From: Candidatus Moraniibacteriota bacterium
GTDB taxonomy: Bacteria > Patescibacteria > Paceibacteria > Moranbacterales > UBA2206
Assembly: GCA_030645735.1 (NCBI GenBank)
Contig: JAUSNP010000007.1
Location: 1 to 13,425, forward strand
Reading direction: 5' to 3'
Length of the DNA: 13,425 nucleotides
The notes under the pieces were generated by a model that saw only the letters and a program-made list of their open reading frames with translations, searched no databases and was not told the origin of the DNA. Of the stretch, positions 1 through 5,778 are shown piece after piece. Both the position numbers and the translations under genes were made by a program. How positions within the stretch are numbered: position 1 is the stretch's first letter; each line of letters begins with the position of its first letter.

Positions 1-27
1 CCGGCGCGGGGCAACCGGCATTTTTTT
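1..27 (+). terminator. Possible terminator of an upstream gene, cut by the window edge
   Basis: CCGG at 1-4 can pair with CCGG at 15-18, and a run of seven T follows at 21-27. The bases CA at 19-20 would extend the stem if TG precedes the window. The hairpin plus T-run is the usual form of a rho-independent terminator. The left arm is at the edge, so the stem length cannot be judged, and the four-base core alone could be chance. Confidence 0.3.
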
Positions 28-67
28 GCGAGAAAGTTGAAAATTTGTCTTGGTATGTAGCTGTGCG

Positions 68-144
68 GCCTTTTTCTTTTTTGCCACTTTTCTTTTGGGA
101 AAAGAAAAATGGCGTACTGTTTTATTTTGCAAAAATAAAAACGC
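68..144. repeat. Cluster of competing AT-rich hairpins upstream of the isomerase operon
   Basis: Two near-identical direct arms, GCC-TTTTTCTTTT at 68-80 and GCCAC-TTTTCTTTT at 83-96, can each pair with the same downstream arm at 100-113 (AAAAGAAAA followed by ATGGC). The 83-113 version has a GGG loop and one C/A mismatch; the 68-113 version has a ten-base A/T-rich stem and one bulge. A third hairpin follows: TTTTATTTT at 120-128, loop GCA, AAAATAAAA at 132-140, with GCGT (112-115) and ACGC (141-144) able to close it outside an unpaired ACTG. The arrangement may be a dispersed intergenic repeat, a terminator relic, or a switching RNA. No coding sequence was found in 1-245. Confidence 0.55.
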
Positions 145-191
145 TGGGCAATCCAAAATAACAATATAATCCCGACTTCCCATTTTGCCCA
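145..191 (+). promoter_or_regulatory. Possible promoter of the isomerase operon, framed by an inverted repeat
   Basis: A perfect -10 hexamer TATAAT lies at 165-170. No convincing -35 is found at 16-18 bases upstream. TGGGCAA at 145-151 and its exact reverse complement TTGCCCA at 185-191 flank the -10 box with centres about 40 bp apart, roughly four helical turns. If the -10 box is used, transcription would start near 177 and leave a leader of about 70 bases before the ATG at 246. The inverted repeat could be a pair of operator half-sites; this is inference. Confidence 0.35.
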
Positions 192-245
192 TTTTAGACT
201 AAAATACTAGTAATAGACCCTCTTAAACAATTTAAGCAAAAACCT

Positions 246-854
246 ATGCAAATCGATTTCACCAATGTTCCTAAGCATTATGCTTCACGCACTCACGAGA
301 AAATGACTGAAGTCCTGATGGATCCCAATGGCGTCGGTCCAGCTATTCACTATTATATGATTCGCGGTGGCGTTGACCAAAAAAACACAACGGTTTGGGA
401 GCCAGGCACAATCTCTGGTGAATATATCAAAACCTATGGCCACTACCATGTTGGTGACTTAAGCGAAACCTATTTTATCGCCTACGGCCAAGGTGTAGCA
501 CTTTTGCAAAAATTAGCTGAGGATGAGAATGGAGAAATGATTCCCGATGTCGTAGCCGAGTTCAAAGCCATCCCAGTCAAGACCGGCGATGAATTGTTTA
601 TGCCAGCTAAATTCGGACACCTCGTGGCTAATACTGGTTCAACATATTTCGTGACAATTGATGACAGCCCAGTGGACTTTGAAGATCGTGACCCATCCAG
701 TTTCCCAGGACACGCCGATTATTCTCTAGTCAAGCAAATGCACGGCTTTGCCTATTATGTCGTTGAACACAATGGAGCTCCTGCCCTCAAAAGAAATCCT
801 CTTTACAAGACTATTGAAAAGGAAGAGTTAAATGGTTTGCCAGTAATAAATTAA
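246..854 (+). CDS. pgiA: Cupin-type glucose-6-phosphate isomerase
   Basis: This 202-residue protein is a cytoplasmic metal-dependent isomerase that interconverts glucose-6-phosphate and fructose-6-phosphate. It belongs to the cupin family first known from archaea such as Pyrococcus, unrelated to the common Pgi. The metal-binding set is visible: GHYH gives His66 and His68, Glu74 follows in SETYF, and His125 lies in the second cupin motif (FGHLVANTG). Conserved family blocks are also seen in the C-terminal third (DFEDRDPSSFPGHADYS, then NPLYK). The length is normal for the family and nothing is missing. The ATG at 246 has no Shine-Dalgarno sequence, only an A-rich stretch ending CCT before the ATG. 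The next gene starts 12 bases after the stop, so the two are almost certainly co-transcribed, and fructose-6-phosphate made here is the substrate for the isomerase half of that neighbour. Family assignment is strong; in vivo direction (glycolytic or biosynthetic) is not shown. Confidence 0.9.
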   Translation: MQIDFTNVPKHYASRTHEKMTEVLMDPNGVGPAIHYYMIRGGVDQKNTTVWEPGTISGEYIKTYGHYHVGDLSETYFIAYGQGVALLQKLAEDENGEMIPDVVAEFKAIPVKTGDELFMPAKFGHLVANTGSTYFVTIDDSPVDFEDRDPSSFPGHADYSLVKQMHGFAYYVVEHNGAPALKRNPLYKTIEKEELNGLPVIN

Positions 855-866
855 ATTATTAAAACT

Positions 867-2252
867 ATGTATAGCGCAATTCTCTGCGGTGGATCAGGTA
901 CCCGACTTTGGCCTCTCTCTCGCAAAAGTTTTCCCAAGCAATTTTTGAGCTTATACTCTGACAAATCTCTTTTGCAAGAAACTTTTTTACGTATGCAAAA
1001 AGTTATGCCAGCTGAGCATATCTATTTCATCACCAATCGTGACAATTATTTTAATGTGTTCGATCAAATTGAAGAAATCTTTCCGGAACTGCGCAAAGAA
1101 CAAATCATTACTGAACCGGAGGCTAAAAATACCGCCCCAGCTATTGCCCTGACTTTGAAATATCTGGTGGAAAAAGAAGGCATCTCCAATACTGATCCAG
1201 TTATTTTCCTACCTTCTGATCATAGTATTGCTAACATCGATGCTTTTGTGAAAGTTGCTGCGGCTGCTATACACAAAGTCGCTGACAACATCGGTACTAT
1301 CGGCATCACTCCCACCTCACCTGAAACTGGCTATGGCTATATCAAGAAAGGCAAAATGAACAATGGTCGCTTTCAGGTTCTGCAATTCAAAGAGAAGCCT
1401 GACAAAAAAACTGCCGAGGAATATATTGCGACTGGCCAATATGTTTGGAACAGTGGGATGTATATTTTCAGTGAAGCCACTTTTGCTTCTGAGCTAGCTA
1501 AATATGCGCCAGAAATTTTCACTGAATATGAAAAAGGCTTTGAATCTTTGGAGCAAAATTTCAAAAACCTACCGTCTGATTCTATTGACTATGCTATCTC
1601 CGAAAAATCTGACAAAGTCATCACTTTTGAAGGTGACTTCGGTTGGAGTGATATTGGTTCTTTTGATGCCCTAGCTGAAATTATGCAAGCCAAAGATATC
1701 CACCAAAAAAATCATGTTTTTATTGATTCCAAAAATGTTTTTGCTCATTCTGCTACCAACAAACTAATTGCCACTTCGGATGTGGAAGATTTAATCATTA
1801 TTGAAAATGATGATTGCATCTTGGTGCAAAAGCGAGGCAAGAGTGAAAGTGTGAAAAAGATCGTTGAATATTTGAAGGCTAATCATTACAAAGAAGTTGA
1901 CCACAAAATAATGGGCTATCGTCCGTGGGGCAAATATCGCGTGCTGGTGGATGATGAGAATCACAAAGTTAAAAAGTTGACTGTCTATCCGGGAGCCACA
2001 CTGTCTTTGCAATCCCACAAACGAAGAAGTGAGCATTGGGTGGTGGTGAAAGGCACCGCACGCGTGATTAATGGTGAGCTGGATATTGAATTGCATGAAA
2101 ACGAAAGTACCTACATCCCAGCTACTCACAAACATCGTCTATCTAACCCAGGCAAGACCAATTTGGAAATCATTGAGGTGCAAACCGGTGATTATTTTGA
2201 AGAAGATGACATCACGAGATATGATGATGTTTACAATCGGTTGGAGAAATAG
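867..2252 (+). CDS. manC: Bifunctional mannose-1-phosphate guanylyltransferase / mannose-6-phosphate isomerase (type II)
   Basis: This 461-residue cytoplasmic enzyme is predicted to make GDP-mannose from mannose-1-phosphate and GTP and to convert fructose-6-phosphate to mannose-6-phosphate. The N-terminal nucleotidyltransferase domain (about 1-280) shows the pyrophosphorylase signature GGSGTRLWPLSRK (residues 8-20), LPSDH (115-119), FKEKP (174-178), WNSGMY (194-199), DYAISEK (241-247) and GWSDIGS (259-265). A linker leads to the C-terminal cupin isomerase domain (about 345-461), with RPWGKY (352-357), the metal-site block QSHKRRSEHW (382-391), ENESTYIP (411-418) and EVQTGDYFEEDDITRYDD near the end. 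Length and order match the AlgA/XanB/ManC type. It follows the cupin isomerase by 12 bases. Phosphomannomutase, needed to link the two activities, is absent from the window. The GDP-mannose probably serves surface polysaccharide or protein glycosylation; that use is inferred. The start is the first ATG of a complete domain; AAAACT precedes it and no Shine-Dalgarno is seen. Confidence 0.94.
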   Translation: MYSAILCGGSGTRLWPLSRKSFPKQFLSLYSDKSLLQETFLRMQKVMPAEHIYFITNRDNYFNVFDQIEEIFPELRKEQIITEPEAKNTAPAIALTLKYLVEKEGISNTDPVIFLPSDHSIANIDAFVKVAAAAIHKVADNIGTIGITPTSPETGYGYIKKGKMNNGRFQVLQFKEKPDKKTAEEYIATGQYVWNSGMYIFSEATFASELAKYAPEIFTEYEKGFESLEQNFKNLPSDSIDYAISEKSDKVITFEGDFGWSDIGSFDALAEIMQAKDIHQKNHVFIDSKNVFAHSATNKLIATSDVEDLIIIENDDCILVQKRGKSESVKKIVEYLKANHYKEVDHKIMGYRPWGKYRVLVDDENHKVKKLTVYPGATLSLQSHKRRSEHWVVVKGTARVINGELDIELHENESTYIPATHKHRLSNPGKTNLEIIEVQTGDYFEEDDITRYDDVYNRLEK

Positions 2253-2296
2253 ACCACCGCTAAACATTCCTTCTTTTGGCTAACATAGGCCACCAA

Positions 2297-2331
2297 CAAC
2301 CCTAGGCTAGACCTAGGGTTGACTTTATACC
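2297..2331 (+). terminator. Hairpin terminator after the isomerase operon
   Basis: CAACCCTAGG at 2297-2306 pairs perfectly with CCTAGGGTTG at 2312-2321 across a five-base loop. The tail ACTTTATACC has only a short T-run, so termination may be weak or may need another factor. It sits 44 bases after the manC stop. Confidence 0.55.
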
Positions 2332-2403
2332 TCAATTGATGTATCATTGTACTATATTAATACTTCTTAGAGTTTAGTTTACTTCCAAGCTTTCTTGAAA
2401 TTA

Positions 2404-2427
2404 ACAATGCCGATTTGGCGTCATTGT
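2404..2427. other. Small hairpin in the intergenic region before RNase J
   Basis: ACAATG at 2404-2409 pairs with CATTGT at 2422-2427, with CG at 2411-2412 pairing CG at 2419-2420 inside. A T-rich tail (CTTTCTTT) follows. It could be a second weak terminator or the end of a small transcript. Apart from this hairpin, the terminator at 2297, the promoter at 2458 and the leader hairpin at 2507, I see nothing in the 307-base gap 2253-2559, and no supported open reading frame. Confidence 0.3.
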
Positions 2428-2457
2428 CTTTCTTTGGATGAAACGATGTCTTTTTTA

Positions 2458-2486
2458 TTTAGACTTACACACTCTTTTTATATTAT
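2458..2486 (+). promoter_or_regulatory. Possible promoter of the RNase J gene
   Basis: TTTAGA at 2458-2463 (four of six matches to TTGACA) lies 17 bases from TATTAT at 2481-2486 (five of six matches to TATAAT). The start point would be near 2493, giving a leader of about 67 bases that contains the entire hairpin at 2507-2554. The -35 is weak. Confidence 0.38.
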
Positions 2487-2506
2487 TTAAGCAAAAAATT
2501 TAAAAC

Positions 2507-2554
2507 TTTAAAAGGGCTGTTTTCTTTGTAATTTTAATTACAAGCAGCTTTAAA
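2507..2554 (+). promoter_or_regulatory. Structured leader hairpin directly before the RNase J start codon
   Basis: Three stacked helices form one imperfect hairpin: TTTAAA at 2507-2512 with TTTAAA at 2549-2554; GCTG at 2516-2519 with CAGC at 2545-2548; and TTGTAATT at 2526-2533 with AATTACAA at 2536-2543. A three-base bulge and an asymmetric internal loop separate them. The structure ends five bases before the ATG at 2560, so it would cover the ribosome approach site. RNase E in other bacteria is autoregulated through its own 5' leader; an equivalent role here is an inference from position only. Because no T-run follows inside the leader, it is not a classical terminator. Confidence 0.5.
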
Positions 2555-2559
2555 AAACT

Positions 2560-4611
2560 ATGTTAAAAAGTATGGACTTGTCTCGTGGCAAGCAAATAAA
2601 CACCCCGCCAAGGTTCGTCAGAACCCCAGCGAAGCCTTTTCAGGCTAGACCCGCAGTTAACAGGCCGTTGGCAGTGCGAACCGACAAATTCGTTGCACCT
2701 GCGCGGACACAACACCCGACAGCTTATCCTGTCTATGCAGCCAACAAGCCGATTGTGGTCTCTCATAACAAAATTGAGACTCCTGTGGCCTATCACGCTG
2801 CGCCAAAAAAATTAGCAGTCAAAGATGACGCCAAGCCTGTTCGATCAGGAAAATCTACCCACAAACCTAAGCCGACTAACCGTGGCGCTGGATCAAGACC
2901 AGCCTATGCGCCAAAAGTTGAAACGCTCAAATTGCAACCGAAAAATAATTTGCGCATCATTCCATTAGGAGGCAATGAAGAAGTCGGCCGCAATATGACA
3001 ATCTTTGAATATGATGGCGATATTGTGATTCTTGATATGGGCATGATGTTCCCAGAAGAAGATATGCCAGGTATTGACTATATTATTCCCAACATCGATT
3101 ACCTCAAAGGCAAAGAAAAACAAATCCGTGGGGTCGTTTTGAGCCATGGTCATCTTGATCATATCGGCGCTGCTCCAATTTTGCTTAGAGAACTTGGCTA
3201 TCCCGTTGTCGTGGCTCGCGATATGACTTTGGCGTTAGTGAAGAAAAAAATGGAAGATTTTGAACAAGGCTCAGCTGAAAATATGAAAACCATCCGCGTC
3301 AAATCAGCCTCTGACAAAGTTCGCCTCGGAAAACTAGAAATAGAATTCTTTGAAATTGAACATTCCATTATGGATGCTGTTGGAGTTATTGTTAAGACTC
3401 CCCATGGTACAGTTATCCATCCTGGAGACTGGACAATGGAAAAGGATGAAACTGGGAAATCACTTGTGACCTACACCGAGCTGGCGAAATTGCCAAGTCC
3501 GCGTATTTTGATGTTGGAAAGTCTAGGCGCCATCAACACAAATCCCAGCCGTACTACTGAAAAAGAAATGTATGCTAATCTAGAAAGACTTATCAGTGAG
3601 GCTCCGGGAAAAATTATCATCGGAATGTTTTCTTCACAGATTAACCGAATCGCCCACATCTTGGAATATGCTGAAAGCATTGGCAAGAAAGTTGCGCTTG
3701 ATGGCTATAGCATGAAGATGAATGTTGAGATTGCCAAAGAATTAGGTTACATCAAAATATACAAAGACACCCTAATTCCCGTAACTGACTTACATAAACA
3801 TCCAGTCAATAAAGTCATCGTTATCTGCACGGGCGCGCAAGGTGAGGGCAATGCTGTTCTCTCTCGCATCGTCAATGGTGAACATCGTAGTATCCAAATT
3901 GAAAAGAAAGACACTATCATCTTTTCTTCCTCTGTCGTTCCGGGCAACGAGCGGACCGTTCAAAGACTCAAGGACAATCTTTATCGCAAATGTGACAATG
4001 TAATTCACAGTGACATTTTGGATGTCCACATCAGCGGTCACTGTAGCTCCTTTGATATCCAGGATATGCTTCGCCAAGTTAAGCCAGATTTCTTTCTACC
4101 AGTGTATGGCAATCACTATATGTTGAAAGAAGCTGAAAAATTAGCTATTCGAACAGATTTCAAAAAAGAAAATGTCTTTGTACTCGACAATGGCAATGTA
4201 TTGGAAATTGAAAAAGACAAGGCTATTTTGTTGCCAGCCAAAGTTGATACTAGTTATGTCATGGTGGACGGACTTGGCGTCGGCGATGTTGGGCAAGTAG
4301 TTTTGCGTGATCGCCAGATGTTGGCTGAAGATGGAATGTTTGTGATCACAGTCATCATCGACAGCAAAACTAAAAAAATCATTGGCAAACCGCAAATCAC
4401 TTCCCGAGGATTCATCTTCGTCAAAGAAAATTTTGACCTCGTGAATGCCACTAAAAAGAAAGTGGAAGAAATTGTGGCCAAGAAAACTTCTCCTGATATG
4501 TCAATCAATTGGGACTATGTCAAAAACAACATCCGTGAAACCGTTGGATCTTATTTATATACTAAGACCCAACGAAGACCAATGGTTCTACCAGTGGTCA
4601 TCGAAGTCTAG
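2560..4611 (+). CDS. rnj: Ribonuclease J with a basic N-terminal extension
   Basis: This 683-residue protein is a metallo-beta-lactamase/beta-CASP ribonuclease that processes and degrades mRNA and rRNA, acting as endonuclease and 5'-3' exonuclease in the family. Residues 1 to about 128 are a Pro/Ala/Lys/Arg-rich, probably disordered tail absent from the roughly 555-residue Bacillus enzymes. The catalytic core starts at LRIIPLGGNEEVGRN (131-145). Zinc ligands appear in SHGHLDH (195-201), EHS (His268) and HPGDW (Asp290). The beta-CASP part shows GMFSSQINR (355-363), CTGAQGEGNAVLSR and HISGHCS (490-496). The motif normally written PVHGE reads PVYGN (514-518), so the usual histidine is Tyr516, with His519 close by. 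The C-terminal domain (from about 560) is complete, including SRGFIF (615-620). The gene is alone between terminators. The ATG at 2560 follows AAAAAACT and has no Shine-Dalgarno; later starts inside the tail are possible, as the first strong conservation is at residue 131. Confidence 0.94.
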   Translation: MLKSMDLSRGKQINTPPRFVRTPAKPFQARPAVNRPLAVRTDKFVAPARTQHPTAYPVYAANKPIVVSHNKIETPVAYHAAPKKLAVKDDAKPVRSGKSTHKPKPTNRGAGSRPAYAPKVETLKLQPKNNLRIIPLGGNEEVGRNMTIFEYDGDIVILDMGMMFPEEDMPGIDYIIPNIDYLKGKEKQIRGVVLSHGHLDHIGAAPILLRELGYPVVVARDMTLALVKKKMEDFEQGSAENMKTIRVKSASDKVRLGKLEIEFFEIEHSIMDAVGVIVKTPHGTVIHPGDWTMEKDETGKSLVTYTELAKLPSPRILMLESLGAINTNPSRTTEKEMYANLERLISEAPGKIIIGMFSSQINRIAHILEYAESIGKKVALDGYSMKMNVEIAKELGYIKIYKDTLIPVTDLHKHPVNKVIVICTGAQGEGNAVLSRIVNGEHRSIQIEKKDTIIFSSSVVPGNERTVQRLKDNLYRKCDNVIHSDILDVHISGHCSSFDIQDMLRQVKPDFFLPVYGNHYMLKEAEKLAIRTDFKKENVFVLDNGNVLEIEKDKAILLPAKVDTSYVMVDGLGVGDVGQVVLRDRQMLAEDGMFVITVIIDSKTKKIIGKPQITSRGFIFVKENFDLVNATKKKVEEIVAKKTSPDMSINWDYVKNNIRETVGSYLYTKTQRRPMVLPVVIEV

Positions 4612-4626
4612 ATACTTCTTGTATGA

Positions 4627-4655
4627 AATACCCCGCTTAAGCGGGGTATTTTTGT
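4627..4655 (+). terminator. Strong rho-independent terminator of the RNase J gene
   Basis: AATACCCCGC at 4627-4636 pairs perfectly with GCGGGGTATT at 4641-4650 across a TTAA loop, and three further T follow directly, making a five-T run with the stem end. It begins 15 bases after the stop codon. Confidence 0.9.
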
Positions 4656-4724
4656 ATTTTCAGATACTGTGGACAAGTATGGTTTACAAAGCCCCCAAAA
4701 TATTCAATAATACAGACATACATT

Positions 4725-4922
4725 ATGAATACATTATTTCAAAAAGATATCTACGAGCTATTTCTAAAATATTTTGGGCGAAGCACGGCAGAGGCATATG
4801 TCGGTCTTTATGCGGATAAATCCGAGGACTTTATTCTGCTTTCCATAACTGAGCTTCTCACAGAATATTTGGGGAAAGAAAAAGCTCAAGAAGAAATTGA
4901 TAAATTAAAAAAATACTTATGA
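4725..4922 (+). CDS. Small helical protein of unknown function, coupled to the downstream membrane protein
   Basis: I do not recognise this 65-residue protein. It is predicted to be soluble and mostly alpha-helical, with an amphipathic first half (FQKDIYELFLKYFG) and an acidic/basic C-terminal helix (KEKAQEEIDKLKKYL). It has no signal peptide, membrane segment, cysteine or known motif. The evidence that it is real is the layout: its TGA stop overlaps the ATG of the next gene (ATGA at 4919-4922), a hallmark of translational coupling, and it lies 70 bases past the RNase J terminator. A weak promoter (TTTACA at 4683-4688, TAATAC at 4708-4713, spacing 19) would place transcription start only a few bases before the ATG. 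It may be a cytoplasmic partner of the membrane protein; this is inferred from coupling alone. Larger frames overlapping it from within the RNase J gene are not supported. Confidence 0.65.
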   Translation: MNTLFQKDIYELFLKYFGRSTAEAYVGLYADKSEDFILLSITELLTEYLGKEKAQEEIDKLKKYL

Positions 4923-5710
4923 AATTAAAATTTTCCTTATTTTTATTTATCTTTTTTCTGGTATCAAGCGCCTACGTTCTTGGAGTTGAAAAACATGCAA
5001 TCATAAATCAAACACTCTTTCTCATTTTCCCCATCTTTGCGACACTCACTGGATTGCTTGCAATAAAAACATACAGCCTCAACAATGCCACTGGAAAATC
5101 ATTATTTTTGATAACCACTGGTTTGTTTTTCTGGGCTGTGGGAGAAATTGTCTGGTATATATTTAAAAACCTATTGAACATCGACCCATTTCCTTCAATT
5201 GCAGATGGATTCTTCATATTAGGTTATCCATTCATAGTTATCGGCCTATACAAAGAATTTAAAAAAGCCCACCCAAAACCGACTAGCCTTCACCGCATTC
5301 TGCCCGTCTCATATATGTTAATCGCGTTATTATTAACAGCGATTGTCCTGTACTTTGGTGTTTATAGCGCTTATGATTCCACGGCTGTTTTTTTGAACAA
5401 TATGATAGCTATAAGTTATGGCATCGGCGATCTATTCCTCATCATTAATTTATTGTTCGTGCTTTCAATGATTCAGGCTTACGGCGGAGGCAGATTGGCT
5501 ACTTTCTGGAAAGCAATCATTCTAGGTTTTTTGCTGTTTCTAGTGGCCGACATAATTTTTGCCATCTACAACATTGAATATACTGAAAATATCAAGCCCT
5601 ACATCTACATTGATCTTCTTTGGATGGCTGGTTATCTATCTCTGGCCTATGCGCTGTTAGATAACTGCTTATATATTCACAAAGTTAAAAAAAGAATACA
5701 ACAACTTTAA
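4919..5710 (+). CDS. Polytopic membrane protein resembling a stand-alone sensor domain
   Basis: This 263-residue protein has about eight hydrophobic segments, near residues 4-21, 31-49, 61-82, 94-110, 128-150, 160-184, 196-218 and 229-248, followed by a short basic tail (HKVKKRIQQL). The block PFPSIADGFFILGYPF (90-105) resembles the membrane sensor regions placed before histidine kinase, PAS or GGDEF modules in other proteins, recalled from memory. Here nothing follows the membrane part, so no output domain is present. There seems to be an internal duplication: a unit running from GLFFWAVGEIVWYIF through the PSIAD block to GYPF is matched by one from GFLLFLVADIIFAIY through a central IDLL to GYLSLAY. 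Spaced acidic residues in the membrane (Glu76, Asp96, Asp171, Asp211, Asp232) stand out. It starts inside the stop of the 65-residue gene and ends 10 bases before a perfect terminator. It may sense a lipid, a small molecule or the envelope state, or may be a transporter-like relic; function is unknown. Confidence 0.75.
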   Translation: MKLKFSLFLFIFFLVSSAYVLGVEKHAIINQTLFLIFPIFATLTGLLAIKTYSLNNATGKSLFLITTGLFFWAVGEIVWYIFKNLLNIDPFPSIADGFFILGYPFIVIGLYKEFKKAHPKPTSLHRILPVSYMLIALLLTAIVLYFGVYSAYDSTAVFLNNMIAISYGIGDLFLIINLLFVLSMIQAYGGGRLATFWKAIILGFLLFLVADIIFAIYNIEYTENIKPYIYIDLLWMAGYLSLAYALLDNCLYIHKVKKRIQQL

Positions 5711-5720
5711 ACTACCGACA

Positions 5721-5750
5721 AAAAAACAGACACGCGAGTGTCTGTTTTTT
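5721..5750. terminator. Perfect bidirectional terminator between convergent genes
   Basis: AAAAAACAGACAC at 5721-5733 pairs without mismatch with GTGTCTGTTTTTT at 5738-5750, across a GCGA loop of the stable GNRA type. T-runs are present on both strands, so it can end both the membrane-protein transcript and the minus-strand LytR-C transcript (stop at 5779). Confidence 0.92.
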
Positions 5751-5778
5751 TATTTTCCAAACGAGATTCTTAAGTAGT

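Noticed and set aside
3790..4077. Minus-strand open frames inside RNase J
   Set aside because: They are antisense to a highly conserved enzyme, have no promoter or partner, and look like products of codon bias.
4445..4819. Plus-strand open frame of 124 codons spanning the end of RNase J and the 65-residue gene
   Set aside because: It overlaps two better supported genes and crosses a strong terminator hairpin; its translation has no family-like features.
4919..4922. UGA read as glycine, as in some CPR lineages
   Set aside because: TGA at 4920-4922 ends the 65-residue gene exactly at an ATGA overlap, and the conserved enzymes of the window show no internal TGA.
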